Shown here in pieces: positions 25,545-34,834 of a stretch of DNA of 64,000 nucleotides. Numbering within the stretch: the stretch's first letter is position 1; every line of letters starts with the position of its first letter. This DNA is from Kiloniella laminariae DSM 19542 (GTDB taxonomy: Bacteria; Pseudomonadota; Alphaproteobacteria; Kiloniellales; Kiloniellaceae), in the NCBI RefSeq assembly GCF_000374005.1, contig NZ_KB893146.1, forward strand, positions 275,656 through 339,655, read 5' to 3'. The translations under genes were made by a program, and so were the position numbers. The notes beneath the pieces are model-generated. The model worked only from the letters and a program-made list of their open reading frames with translations. It was not told the origin of the DNA and ran no database searches.

Positions 25545-26639
25545 ATGGCACTTTCCGCTTTGGGACTGCTGCAGCAGGGCCTCGACAGGCTGCGCGGATT
25601 CCCTGATCAATCTTCAGATAAAACCCTTCCCCAGAATGCCAATGCTACAGGGCAGGCAGGTGGGCAAGCGCGTGCCAACGGGCAAAATTCCCTGGCAGGA
25701 GAGGCGAATTCGGGTAAATCCGGGCGCCGCCCCTTCAAGGATGCTGTCGACGTTCCGGCCAGCCTTTTGAAGAACAGGGCCGGGGATGTCGAAAAGGGTG
25801 ATAAGAAACAAACAGCGGATGTCGCCGTTAGTCCGAGTGAAGCAATCCAAAAACTTCTCGGCTCGGCACTTGATGCTATTGTTGGTACACTGGCAGAAGT
25901 CTTTGAGCGCCTTGGCAGTACCAAAGAAGCCGCGCTTGAGTTTGCACAGGGCCTGGTTAATTCCATTAAACAGGGAGCCAGCAGTTCGGACGAGTTCAGT
26001 TTTTCCTTTGAGCAGGCGGTTTCAATCAACTCCCGCAAGGCGGTTTCCTACAGCGGGGCTGATGGAACTGGTTCGGGGGTTACTGAGCGGGCCTATCTTG
26101 CCGTTCAGTCGCTGGATATCTATGTGAACAACAAAACCGGCGAGTTTTCCTTTAACTTTGCTTCTGTACAGGCCGAAGTGACAAAAACCACAGCCGTTGC
26201 CCAATCGTCCTCTGCTGCGGGCGCAGCCTCTGCCCTGGGTAATGTATTCCAGGCGCTCGGGAATGATTCTTTGCTGGATGCAGGTAATGGTCTGGGACTG
26301 GACAAGGCAGGGAAGGGGATCGACGAGATCCTGAACCAGCTTGTTGGTCAGCGCAAACAGAACACTTCTGCCGAGGAGACGAGCCCTGCTCTGGAAGGGA
26401 TACCGCTGATCGGATTACCGATAGAAGAGCCACTGATCTCCTTGCGTGAACGGGAAGAAATTCCGGCTCGTGGCGAAGGCGAAGATTCTTTTACCCGTTT
26501 CCGGGCTGATCTTCTTGTGTCCTTGGGACAGCTGTTCAATGGGCAAGATGGTCCGGTACTGGAGGACCGCCAGGGCGTTCGGCATTTGCTGCGTGAAGGG
26601 CTGGCTGATTTTGCGCCGCGTGTTGGTGTGGACGCCTGA
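25545..26639 (+). CDS. Unrecognised protein, 364 residues
   Basis: The ATG at 25545 follows a very strong AGGAGGAGG, so translation is likely efficient. I do not recognise a family. The N-terminus MALSALGLLQQGLDRLRGF is amphipathic. Residues about 20-90 are a low-complexity Q/N/G/A/K linker. A helical segment PSEAIQKLLGSALDAIVGTLAEVFERLG follows, and then a region with FSFSFEQAVSINSRKAVSYSG and YLAVQSLDIYVNNKTGEFSFNFASVQAEVTKT, which resembles beta-strand repeats. The C-terminus is acidic with VSLGQLFNGQDGPVL. There is no signal peptide or membrane helix and no cysteine. It ends at a terminator and has no operon partners. Confidence 0.7.
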   Translation: MALSALGLLQQGLDRLRGFPDQSSDKTLPQNANATGQAGGQARANGQNSLAGEANSGKSGRRPFKDAVDVPASLLKNRAGDVEKGDKKQTADVAVSPSEAIQKLLGSALDAIVGTLAEVFERLGSTKEAALEFAQGLVNSIKQGASSSDEFSFSFEQAVSINSRKAVSYSGADGTGSGVTERAYLAVQSLDIYVNNKTGEFSFNFASVQAEVTKTTAVAQSSSAAGAASALGNVFQALGNDSLLDAGNGLGLDKAGKGIDEILNQLVGQRKQNTSAEETSPALEGIPLIGLPIEEPLISLREREEIPARGEGEDSFTRFRADLLVSLGQLFNGQDGPVLEDRQGVRHLLREGLADFAPRVGVDA

Positions 26640-26738
26640 AGATAGAGGTTTGATTGTCGTACGGTGTTTGTGGCGACAAAAGGTTTCGGAGGAATGCCTC
26701 CGGAAAGCAGAGTGCAGAGAAAATGTGTTTGTAGCTGG

Positions 26739-26769
26739 AACCCGGGGGCTTTATCCGAGCCCCCGGGTT
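26739..26769. terminator. Strong GC-rich terminator
   Basis: AACCCGGGGGCT (26739-26750) pairs with AGCCCCCGGGTT (26758-26769) around TTATCCG, followed by TCTTCG on the plus strand. It separates the unrecognised gene from the convergent SDR gene. Confidence 0.85.
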
Positions 26770-26778
26770 TCTTCGTGA

Positions 26779-27546
26779 TCAGGGGCGTGCCAGGAGCCCG
26801 CCGTCGACAATCAACTCTGTTCCGGTTATGTAACTGGCGAGATCAGACAGCAGAAAGAGAGTGGCGTTTGCCATGTCCTGGGTTGTGCCCGCCCGTCCCA
26901 GGGGAATTACTTTTTCTGTGTTTTTTTGAACAGAAGGATCCTTGACCCAGCGATCCTGCATCGGAGAGACCGTTGGCCCGGGCAAAAGTGAATTGGAGCG
27001 GATGCCATCGGCAGCCCCTTCCATGGCAACGGTCTTTGACAGGGATATGATGCCGGCTTTTGAGGCCTGGTAGGCAACCTGGGGCTTGTCATCGCCGCGC
27101 AGGGCCTGGACAGAGGCAACATGGACCATGGCACCCCCCCCGGTTTTGCGCATCAATGGCAAGGCATGGCGGCAGGTGATGACCATAGATTTAAGGTTGA
27201 TATTCATAATCTGGTCCCAGGCATCAAGGTTGACTTCTTCGGTCGAACGATCCCGGTCAAACCAGAGTACTCCGGCGGCATTGACCAGATAATCCAGCCG
27301 TCCTGTCCGGATAAAAGCATCGTTCATAACCTGGTTTATAAAAACATCGTCGGTGATATCTCCTTTGGCCATGACAGCCTGTCCCGGTCCCCAGGTCGCA
27401 AGATCGGTTCCAGGTTCCTTGATATCAATCAGGACGACATAGGCACCAGCTCGAACCAGATCCAGAGCAATATTCAGTCCCATGCCCCCTGCGGCACCGG
27501 TGATGATGGCGGTTTTCCCTGAAAAACTTGTATCTAAAAAACTCAT
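26779..27546 (-). CDS. SDR family oxidoreductase
   Basis: The 255-residue classical short-chain dehydrogenase starts at ATG 27546, preceded by CAGGAA; upstream open frame is not family-like. The cofactor motif TGAAGGMGLNI is at 17-26, an acidic Asp41 at the end of the second strand (VLIDIKE) favours NAD(H), and the catalytic residues are Ser145, Tyr159 and Lys163 (VAYQASKAG). The NAAGVLWFDRD stretch and C-terminal ITGTELIVDGG fit 3-hydroxyacid or sugar-alcohol dehydrogenases. The substrate is unknown. Confidence 0.88.
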   Translation of the reverse strand: MSFLDTSFSGKTAIITGAAGGMGLNIALDLVRAGAYVVLIDIKEPGTDLATWGPGQAVMAKGDITDDVFINQVMNDAFIRTGRLDYLVNAAGVLWFDRDRSTEEVNLDAWDQIMNINLKSMVITCRHALPLMRKTGGGAMVHVASVQALRGDDKPQVAYQASKAGIISLSKTVAMEGAADGIRSNSLLPGPTVSPMQDRWVKDPSVQKNTEKVIPLGRAGTTQDMANATLFLLSDLASYITGTELIVDGGLLARP

Positions 27547-27649
27547 ATGATGTTCCTGAAAGCGGGCCTGTCCTGTCACCTGTCGTGCAAGAGGCCAAGT
27601 GGTATTCTTCAGGATCATAGCCGGAATTTAATTTTTTAAAACACAGCTT

Positions 27650-27671
27650 TTTTGATCAATGCGGATCAAAA
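27650..27671 (-). terminator. Hairpin downstream of the M48 protease gene
   Basis: TTTTGATC (27650-27657) pairs with GATCAAAA (27664-27671); the stem can be extended in minus-strand RNA by AGCTTTT/AAAAGCT. It is followed by a U-rich stretch. It shares a 20-base sequence with the hairpin after lemA. Confidence 0.5.
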
Positions 27672-27680
27672 GGAAAAGCT

Positions 27681-28712
27681 TTAGCCAAGATTCATCAACC
27701 GCTTGATTCTCAACGAGGTTGCGGGGTGAGTCGACGTCAGGTCCCCCGCAGTTTCACTGAAGGCCCGGTTGGGATTGATGATAAAGAGATGTTCTGTAGC
27801 GCTGTTCTTTTGTGCCAGATGTGCATGGTCGTTGATTTTTAACAGGGCAGATGCCAGCCCTTTGGGGTTGCGTGTGAGCTGAGCGGCCGTCGCATCGGCG
27901 AGATATTCTCTTTCGCGGGAGATTGCCATACGTACGAGCAACGCTACGATCGGGGCAAGAATGGCAGCCAGTAACCAAACCGCTCCGGCAATAAGCATGA
28001 TCATGCCAGCTCCTTTTGAATCGCTGTCTTTTGCTCGGGAGGATCGGGGAGAAAAGAACAGACGAGACAGGCGGAGCATTAGTTCAGCAAACAGGGCGAT
28101 AAGGCCCGCCCCGACAGCAACCAGCACTGCATACTGGACATCCCGGTTGAGGATGTGGGCCATTTCATGGGCAACAACACCCTGTAACTCTTCGCGAGAG
28201 AGTTCGTTATAGAGCCCGGATGTCACGGTGACGGCAGCAAGATCCGGACGCAGGCCTGTGGCAAAGGCATTCATTCCTTCGTCATGGATAATATAGACGG
28301 CAGGTTTCGGGAGACCGGAAGCGACTGCCATCTCTTCAATCACATTGTGCAGTCTGCTGTATTCTTCTGTGTCAGCCTTAACAGCACTGTTGAGGCTGAG
28401 CAGTGTCCTGTCTGCAAAAAACCAGGTCCAACAGAGTGACAGAAGAGAGAAGGTACACATGCCCGCAGCCCCGACCAGCCCCCATTCACTGTTCAGGGTA
28501 CGTTGCAAAATCTCAAGTGTTCCGCTGCGTGAGCCAATTGTTGCAAGAGCTGGATGTGCGCCACTTAGAATCTCGGCAGCCCAACCCGATACAAAACCCA
28601 GTCCTATGGCTGTGATGATCATGACCAGACAGAGAACAAACGAATTACGCCTATTTCTGGCCTGGGCACCTTTGAAATCAGTGGACTGGATCACAAGGGA
28701 AGCAGTGCTCAT
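27681..28712 (-). CDS. M48 family metalloprotease (HtpX-like), membrane protein
   Basis: The 343-residue protein has two N-terminal hydrophobic helices (about 24-48 and 77-100), the zinc motif HEMAH at 182-186 and the third-ligand region EREYLADA near 265, with a further hydrophobic pair before it. This is the layout of HtpX-type proteases, which degrade misfolded membrane proteins from the cytoplasmic face. The upstream neighbour is a lemA gene on the same strand, a frequent HtpX/LemA pairing whose mechanism is not settled. Members called HtpX are nearer 290 residues, so I leave the symbol blank. Confidence 0.88.
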   Translation of the reverse strand: MSTASLVIQSTDFKGAQARNRRNSFVLCLVMIITAIGLGFVSGWAAEILSGAHPALATIGSRSGTLEILQRTLNSEWGLVGAAGMCTFSLLSLCWTWFFADRTLLSLNSAVKADTEEYSRLHNVIEEMAVASGLPKPAVYIIHDEGMNAFATGLRPDLAAVTVTSGLYNELSREELQGVVAHEMAHILNRDVQYAVLVAVGAGLIALFAELMLRLSRLFFSPRSSRAKDSDSKGAGMIMLIAGAVWLLAAILAPIVALLVRMAISREREYLADATAAQLTRNPKGLASALLKINDHAHLAQKNSATEHLFIINPNRAFSETAGDLTSTHPATSLRIKRLMNLG

Positions 28713-28816
28713 GCAAAGACCATTTCCTGAATGAAATTGGAAGGAGCCAAAGCACTTTTTGTTTAATCAGAAACGGAAAAAATTCTTTGGCTATCTGGTT
28801 TGTCGCGTTTTTTTCT

Positions 28817-28840
28817 CTTTTGATTGTTTCCGATCAAAAG
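28817..28840 (-). terminator. Hairpin downstream of lemA
   Basis: CTTTTGAT (28817-28824) pairs with ATCAAAAG (28833-28840) around an 8-base loop, in the gap between lemA and the protease gene. It may reduce readthrough into the protease gene or protect the lemA 3' end. Confidence 0.45.
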
Positions 28841-28869
28841 GAAAAAGCTTTACGGGGAAATAACCGTGA

Positions 28870-29430
28870 CTAGAAGGAGACGGTCGGTGCATCCTGAAGA
28901 TAGTTCCGGGTGACGTCATCGAGTTCCCAAAGATCTTCCATCTTGAATTTGAAAATATTTGCAAAAATATTGGAGGGGAACTGCTGGACCTGGTTGTTTT
29001 GTTCTGTCGCAATATCGTTGTAATGCTGACGGGCAAAAGCGACCTTGTTCTCGGTTGTTGCCAGTTCTTCTGTCAGATTACTGACATTGCCCTGAGATTT
29101 TATGTCCGGGTAGTTCTCCATGACAGCAAGCAGGTTGGCTGTGGCATTGGACAAAAGGTTGTTACTCTCAATGGCTTCGCTTCGGCTGCCAGCGGATGCG
29201 GCACGGGCGCGCGCTTCGGTGACTTCGGTCAGCACGGCCTTTTCATGGGCCATAAAGCCCTTGACGGTTTCGACAAGATTAGGGATCAGATCAATACGAC
29301 GCTTGAGCTGGACATCAATCTGCCGCCAGGCATTTTCAACCGAATTGCGTCCCGAAACCAGTTTGTTGTATGTCATGATGGCATAAAGTGCCGCGAGGAC
29401 GACGAGGCCCAGAAGAATATATTCGATCAT
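28870..29430 (-). CDS. LemA family protein
   Basis: The 186-residue product starts at ATG 29430, after AGGACAAGTG; the frame's further extension is spurious. One N-terminal membrane helix (IEYILLGLVVLAALYAIMTYN) is followed by the conserved LemA core: NSVENAWRQIDVQLKRRIDLIPNLVETVKG, a central helical region and ENKVAFARQHYNDIATEQNNQVQQFPSNIFA. LemA proteins form helical membrane-anchored assemblies of unclear role, often with HtpX-type or TPM-domain partners. Here the M48 protease gene follows 157 bp downstream. Confidence 0.92.
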   Translation of the reverse strand: MIEYILLGLVVLAALYAIMTYNKLVSGRNSVENAWRQIDVQLKRRIDLIPNLVETVKGFMAHEKAVLTEVTEARARAASAGSRSEAIESNNLLSNATANLLAVMENYPDIKSQGNVSNLTEELATTENKVAFARQHYNDIATEQNNQVQQFPSNIFANIFKFKMEDLWELDDVTRNYLQDAPTVSF

Positions 29431-29622
29431 CACTTGTCCTGTCAGCTGAAGCTCTGTTCCTGATGAAGAGAGAAAAGTTATCGGGATAAACAATTCATTG
29501 GTGTGTTTGTTCTTTTTATATAGCTTTGCCTTGGGAAAATGAACAACCCATTTTTCATAAGCGTATCTGTTTCATCTAAAACAGGGGAGGAGTCTAAAGG
29601 CCAGGGGGATAAGGGTTTTGGA

Positions 29623-30276
29623 TCAGGATTTTCTGGTTTTTAGAGGTTTGGTTCTTTCCGGGTAGCAGGTCGAGCAGATTTCGCATTTGGTACCATCACA
29701 GCCGCGTGCTGAACAATATTCACGTCCATAATAGATAATTTCGAGATGCAGATCGTTCCAGCGGTCCCGGCGGAAAAGTCTTTTCAGATCTTTCTCGGTG
29801 GTTTCGACATTTTTTCCACTGCTCAGCCCCCAACGTTGGGCCAGCCGGTGAATGTGGGTGTCGACGGGGAAATTCGGGACACCGAAAGCCTGTGACATTA
29901 CGACGCTGGCTGTTTTGTGTCCAACTCCGGGCAGCTCTTCCAGGGCTTCCAATGACTGAGGTACCTCGCCATCATATCGTTCGACCAAGATCCGGGAGAG
30001 TTCGGAAATGGCACTGGATTTTCTGGGAGACAGGCCACAGGGGCGGATGATGGCGCGGATTTCCTCGACAGGAACCAGCATCATGTCAAAAGGATTATCA
30101 GCTCGTGAAAAGAGGGCGGGAGTAATTTTATTGACCCGTTCATCCGTACATTGAGCCGAGAGTAAAACCGCGACCAGAAGAGTGTAGGGATCTTTATGAT
30201 CGAGCGGAATTGGAAGGATCGGATAAAGTTCTTTCAATCGTCGGTCGATATATTCAACACGTTGTTTTTTAAGCAT
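29623..30276 (-). CDS. nth: Endonuclease III, DNA glycosylase/AP lyase
   Basis: The 217-residue base-excision repair enzyme removes oxidised pyrimidines and cuts AP sites. The helix-hairpin-helix LPGVGHKTA carries catalytic Lys121, and Asp139 lies in FPVDTHIHRLAQRWG. The C-terminal cluster loop reads C-SARG-C-DGTK-C-EI-C-ST-C, so the spacing is not the E. coli C-X6-C-X2-C-X5-C. The first, third and last cysteines align, but the second is shifted. An iron-sulfur cluster is still likely, with altered ligands. It is monocistronic and divergent from the chemoreceptor gene. Confidence 0.92.
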   Translation of the reverse strand: MLKKQRVEYIDRRLKELYPILPIPLDHKDPYTLLVAVLLSAQCTDERVNKITPALFSRADNPFDMMLVPVEEIRAIIRPCGLSPRKSSAISELSRILVERYDGEVPQSLEALEELPGVGHKTASVVMSQAFGVPNFPVDTHIHRLAQRWGLSSGKNVETTEKDLKRLFRRDRWNDLHLEIIYYGREYCSARGCDGTKCEICSTCYPERTKPLKTRKS

Positions 30277-30421
30277 TCTGAAATATGTCTCAAATTTCTT
30301 TATATTTTTCTTTGGCAGTTACCTTATTTTAACGCTCGGACCGAATAATCAGATCAGAAGCTATAAAAGCAACATCTTATTGTCTCGCAAAGAGCAATAT
30401 CTAACAAGGTCGGGTTAAGTC

Positions 30422-32635
30422 GTGTCAGAAACAAAAATGAACACCCTTGATGAGCAACCGGAAGAGGTTGTTGTTGAGGCAGAGGTGCTGGAAGAAGCAT
30501 CGCTTGATACATATAGAGATGCCGAGATCGAAACAGAGGTCAGCCGGACCACTTTTCTGGGAAACCTGTCTGTATCAACGCGTATCTATGCGTTGATGTT
30601 GCTGGGTATTGTTGCCCTGGCAGTGATTTGCTCGATCTTTTTTGTCGGAGATATGATGCTGGCCAAAAGCCAGGAACAGCTGGCAGAAAATCAGTCCCGG
30701 CTTGAAGAGAGCCAGGTTGCCTTGTCGGCGGATCAGGAAAAGCTCGAAAATGCACAGCAAATTCAGAAGCTTGTCGATGAGATTGATGTCGGAATTAATC
30801 GTCTTGCCCTGAGCGAAAAAGATTTTCTTCTCAAAAGTGATCTCAAATACGAAGATCAGTTTTTTGTGGCAATGGATGTTGTGAACGCCAAGCTCAAAGA
30901 GCTGGAAACATTGGCAGAAGTCCCCGCATTAACCGAAGGGATTTCCGGGCTCAGAGCCAATTTGAGAAGTTTTGAAGAGAGCTTTGGCAAGGTTGTTGAA
31001 GACAAGAACACGCTCGGGCTGACAAAAAATGCTGGTCTGAAGGGGCGTTTAAATAATTCAGCCTTCGCCATCGAAGACAGCCTTAAAGCACCTTACCTGA
31101 TCAAGCTTGCGGGCGAGATGACAACGATCCGCACTGTTGAAAAAAGCTTTATCATCTCTCACGAACAAGAAGACATGGATGATGTCCTCAATCAGGGGAA
31201 AAAATTTCTTCGGAATGTGAAGTACGCGCTGCTTTCCAAAGACGAGAAAAAGAACATACAGACGCTGGTTGAGACTTATTTGAGCGATTTTGAGAAATTT
31301 GCTTCAACGACACTCAGCTTTGATGGCGGGACGGATCAATTGGTCCAGGCCTTTGGTACCCTTCATGCTCCGATTGAAGCAATGGGGGCCTACAGCAAAG
31401 ATGAGCTGGCAGCCATTGCTGAGCGGGTGAGCAATGTTTCGTCAACTGTCGAAGCCATTTCGGTCGATGTCAAAAGCGTTTCAGCTGAAGCTGCTGATAA
31501 TGCGACGGCTGTGCGTAATCTGATTATCGGTGCTGGCATCGTCATTTTTATCCTTATGGTTGGTATTGGAGTCGTCGTGCTCCGGAGTTTGACCGGCCCG
31601 ATCCGTTTGATAACCGACGTTACGACCCGCTTGTCGGAAGGGAACAAGGATGTTGATATTCCGGCGGTGGATAACCTGGACGAAGTCGGTGAAATGGCTC
31701 GGGCACTTCTGGTGTTCAAGGAAAATTTGATCGAGCGCGAGCGAATTGAAGAAGAACAGGAAGTGCAGCGTAAGGAAAGAGAGACTCGTGCTCTGCGTCT
31801 GGAGGAGCTGGCGAAGGTTTTCGACAGCGATGTTCGTGATGTGCTGGCTGCCTTGCAGAATTCAACAGGACGGATGGGCGATACAGCGAATACTATGTCT
31901 GATGTGGCTGAAGAAACCAAAGCCCAGTCTGCTGCTGTTGCTTCGGCATCGGATCTGGCCTCGACCAATGTTCAGACTGTGGCATCTGCAGCAGAGGAAT
32001 TGTCTGCTTCGATCAACGAGATCAGTCGCCAGGTGATGGAATCTGCAAATGTCACGAACCGTGCGGTTTCTGAAGCGAGCAAGACCAGCCAGACGGTGCA
32101 GCAACTTTCAGAAGCAGCACAGAAAATTGGCGAGGTTGTGCATCTGATCAATGATATTGCTGAACAGACCAATCTGCTGGCCTTGAATGCAACCATTGAA
32201 GCTGCCCGGGCTGGTGAAGCAGGCAAGGGTTTTGCCGTGGTGGCGTCCGAGGTGAAATCCCTTGCCAACCAAACCGCCAAGGCGACGGAAGAAATTTCTG
32301 AACAGATAGCGACCATGCAGCGTCAGACCGGCTCTGCTGTGACCGATATTGAGGGTATCAGCAAGATTATCAACCAGGTAAACGAAATTGCTTCGGGGAT
32401 TTCTGCCGCGGTTGAGGAGCAGGGAGCTGCAACGCAGGAGATTGCCCGCAATACCCAGGAAGCTGCGCGTGGTACCCAGGAGGTCTCGTCGAATATTTCC
32501 GGAGTCAGTATGGCTGCCGAGAAATCCGGGAAAGCCTCTCAGGAAGTGAAGAATGCAGTGGGAGACCTTAAATCCCAGGGTGACCGTCTCAATGGTCAGG
32601 TTCGGGATTTCCTGCGGGAAATCAAGTCGGCCTAA
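30422..32635 (+). CDS. Methyl-accepting chemotaxis protein
   Basis: The 737-residue transmembrane chemoreceptor starts at GTG 30422. An unusual acidic N-terminal tail of about 50 residues (rich in E and [18 protein letters not shown]) precedes TM1 (about 55-76). The periplasmic helical domain spans about 80-360, then come TM2 (361-387: [16 protein letters not shown]), a HAMP domain ([20 protein letters not shown]) and the signalling domain with the conserved hairpin tip [26 protein letters not shown]. There is no CheR-tethering pentapeptide. No che genes are in the window. The ligand is unknown. It ends at a strong terminator. Confidence 0.95.
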   Translation: MSETKMNTLDEQPEEVVVEAEVLEEASLDTYRDAEIETEVSRTTFLGNLSVSTRIYALMLLGIVALAVICSIFFVGDMMLAKSQEQLAENQSRLEESQVALSADQEKLENAQQIQKLVDEIDVGINRLALSEKDFLLKSDLKYEDQFFVAMDVVNAKLKELETLAEVPALTEGISGLRANLRSFEESFGKVVEDKNTLGLTKNAGLKGRLNNSAFAIEDSLKAPYLIKLAGEMTTIRTVEKSFIISHEQEDMDDVLNQGKKFLRNVKYALLSKDEKKNIQTLVETYLSDFEKFASTTLSFDGGTDQLVQAFGTLHAPIEAMGAYSKDELAAIAERVSNVSSTVEAISVDVKSVSAEAADNATAVRNLIIGAGIVIFILMVGIGVVVLRSLTGPIRLITDVTTRLSEGNKDVDIPAVDNLDEVGEMARALLVFKENLIERERIEEEQEVQRKERETRALRLEELAKVFDSDVRDVLAALQNSTGRMGDTANTMSDVAEETKAQSAAVASASDLASTNVQTVASAAEELSASINEISRQVMESANVTNRAVSEASKTSQTVQQLSEAAQKIGEVVHLINDIAEQTNLLALNATIEAARAGEAGKGFAVVASEVKSLANQTAKATEEISEQIATMQRQTGSAVTDIEGISKIINQVNEIASGISAAVEEQGAATQEIARNTQEAARGTQEVSSNISGVSMAAEKSGKASQEVKNAVGDLKSQGDRLNGQVRDFLREIKSA

Positions 32636-32661
32636 ACTAAAATTTGGTTTTTTGATTTGAC

Positions 32662-32697
32662 GGAGAGCAGGACAAGGGTCTTGCTCTCCATTTTTTT
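32662..32697 (+). terminator. Intrinsic terminator after the chemoreceptor gene
   Basis: GGAGAGCAGGAC (32662-32673) pairs with GTCTTGCTCTCC (32678-32689), with one G-T wobble and an AAGG loop, followed by ATTTTTTT. Confidence 0.92.
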
Positions 32698-32699
32698 GA

Positions 32700-33617
32700 T
32701 CACTTTTTATAATTGTTTTTCAGAGCAAGAAACCAGCCAAGTGACAAACGGCTGACAGCAATCCCGGAAAGGATCATGGCGAGGGCCAGGAGTGTTTCTG
32801 CGGGAAGGCGCTCGCCGAGGAATACTGTTCCCCAGATTACACCAAAAACCGGAACGAGATAGCCGACGTAAGAGACGAAGGTATAGCTGACTTCCCTGAT
32901 CAGATAGAAGCGGAGTATAAAAGCCAAGGCTGTCGGAATAGCGCCGAGATAGACCAGGGCGGCCAGCGTTGACAGGCTACTGGCCGGGAGGCTCTGCCAG
33001 GGGGCATCAAGGAGCAGGCTGAAGGGCAGGATCTGTAGTGTCGCCACAAGCAGGATTGAAGCGGTGGTGATGGTGTTTGATTTCTCGCGGACACGTTTGA
33101 CCAGAAGCCCGGAACCCGCGTAACACATGGCGGCAACCATCGTAGCCAATTGGGCTGGAACATCATCTCCGAACTCGGAAAAGCTGTCGAAACCCAGAAT
33201 CAGCAACACACCGGAAAAGCCAATAATAACACCGAGGAGCTTGAAGAGGGTAAAGCGGTCATCAGTACTGAAAAAGTGGGAAAGTACGAGGGCGAGCAAG
33301 GGGCCGGTCGCCATCAGGATCGCGGTCAAGCCAGATTCAATGTACTGCTCGGCCCAGCTGATCAGGGTAAAAGGGGCAGCCATGGTGAAAAAGCTGACGA
33401 AGAAAATCTGTATCCAGAATTTTTTGCTGCGCGGGAGAGAGAGACCACGGCTGCGCATATAGCCGTAGATGATCACTGTCGCGATCAGCAGCCGGGAAGC
33501 CGCGATTGTTGCTGGAGGAACCTCGTGAACAGTGATTTTGATGGCAAGGAAAGCGGACCCCCATATCGCTGCAAGCAGGATCAGAATAAAAGTATCTTTG
33601 AAGGTAGGGTTTCGCAT
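32700..33617 (-). CDS. EamA/DMT family transporter
   Basis: The 305-residue inner-membrane protein has ten predicted helices arranged as two EamA repeats. The first begins FILILLAAIWGSAFLAIKI and the second includes YAGSGLLVKRVREKS. The E-R-L-P motif near the end (LGERLPAETLLALAMILSGIAVSRL) is characteristic of the drug/metabolite transporters that export amino acids and other metabolites. The substrate is not predictable. It is convergent with the chemoreceptor gene. Confidence 0.88.
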   Translation of the reverse strand: MRNPTFKDTFILILLAAIWGSAFLAIKITVHEVPPATIAASRLLIATVIIYGYMRSRGLSLPRSKKFWIQIFFVSFFTMAAPFTLISWAEQYIESGLTAILMATGPLLALVLSHFFSTDDRFTLFKLLGVIIGFSGVLLILGFDSFSEFGDDVPAQLATMVAAMCYAGSGLLVKRVREKSNTITTASILLVATLQILPFSLLLDAPWQSLPASSLSTLAALVYLGAIPTALAFILRFYLIREVSYTFVSYVGYLVPVFGVIWGTVFLGERLPAETLLALAMILSGIAVSRLSLGWFLALKNNYKK

Positions 33618-33820
33618 CTTGTTCCGTTTCTGTTCCTTCTTCTGGCTAGAGTGATATCGTTAAATTCATTGTCCTGGCAAGGAAAAATGACTTCGACGGT
33701 TGAATGCAAGATTGCTGTGGCAGGGATAGGGCGGTAAGGTGACGCCGATGTTCTTCGGACTGTTAAAGCCCTTGAAAGATGCAGAAAATTTTAGATTTAA
33801 TAATAAAGTAGTGCTCCAGG

Positions 33821-34672
33821 ATGTCCGAGATCAAAGAACAGCATCGCCCGCGTATTATCGTTGTCGGTAATGAAAAAGGCGGCTCTGGCAAGTCGACCAC
33901 CTCCATGCATTTGATTGTCTCCCTGCTCAGGGAAGGGTTCACTGTTGGGACGATTGATCTGGATGCCCGGCAGGGGACCCTGTCTCGTTATATCGAAAAC
34001 CGTCAACATTTTGTTCAGACGACCAATGCGCAGATCGCTGTTCCCGAGCATCGAAGGGTCTATCGCTCAGCCGTTGAAGACAGTGAGATCAGCAAGCAGG
34101 AAGATCGCCAGAACCTGGAACGGGCGATGGAAGAGCTGTGGGATCGGGATTATCTGGTGTTTGATACACCCGGTAGTGACAACCATCTTTCCCGACTTGG
34201 TCATAGTTATGCAGATATTCTGATCACCCCGCTTAATGACAGCTTTCTCGACATGGATATGCTGGCAAAAATAGAAGTTGTTGATGACGATCTGAAACTG
34301 ACACCCAGTACCTATAGCCAGATGGTCTGGGAACAGCGCCAGCAGCGGGCTATTCAGCGGAAACGACCGATTGACTGGGTTGTAATGCGGAACAGGCTTT
34401 CGCATATCGATGCCAAGAACAAGCGTGACATGGGGCTGCTGCTGGAGCATCTGGCCAAACGGCTGCAGTTCCGTCTGGCTCCGGGCTTTGGGGAGAGGGT
34501 GATTTTTCGAGAGCTTTTCCCTAAAGGTTTAACGCTACTGGATCTTGATTCAGAAGACGCCGGGATATCTCTGAGTATGAGCCATGTTGCTGCACGTCAG
34601 GAAGTGAGGAGCCTGCTACAGGCAATCGGCCTGAGCGGAGAAATGGCTATAGAACACCCTGAAACAATTTAA
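33821..34672 (+). CDS. mipZ: Division-plane positioning ATPase MipZ
   Basis: This 283-residue ParA/MinD-type ATPase positions the division septum in alphaproteobacteria by inhibiting FtsZ near the poles, working with ParB at the chromosome origin. The deviant Walker A KGGSGKST is at 19-26, followed by TIDLDARQGTLSRYIENR, YLVFDTPGSDNHLSRLGHSYADILITPLNDSFLDMDMLA, VVMRNRLSHIDAKNKR and RVIFRELFPKGLTLLDL. The DTPG and NDSF.D.DML segments are diagnostic for MipZ. It is followed by a VWA gene and a DnaJ gene, the usual alphaproteobacterial neighbours. Confidence 0.94.
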   Translation: MSEIKEQHRPRIIVVGNEKGGSGKSTTSMHLIVSLLREGFTVGTIDLDARQGTLSRYIENRQHFVQTTNAQIAVPEHRRVYRSAVEDSEISKQEDRQNLERAMEELWDRDYLVFDTPGSDNHLSRLGHSYADILITPLNDSFLDMDMLAKIEVVDDDLKLTPSTYSQMVWEQRQQRAIQRKRPIDWVVMRNRLSHIDAKNKRDMGLLLEHLAKRLQFRLAPGFGERVIFRELFPKGLTLLDLDSEDAGISLSMSHVAARQEVRSLLQAIGLSGEMAIEHPETI

Positions 34673-34834
34673 ACCTCCTGTATCTACAGGTATTGTTTAA
34701 TGAAAGCCGGAGCGACAAAAATCCTTGAGGGGGCTTTTGTGCGGGCGTAGCGATGATTATATATTTTGGTGGTAATTGCCTTTACACTGGAAATACCTCA
34801 TTCCAGAAGCTTTTGATCTCTTGAAGGAAGCAGC

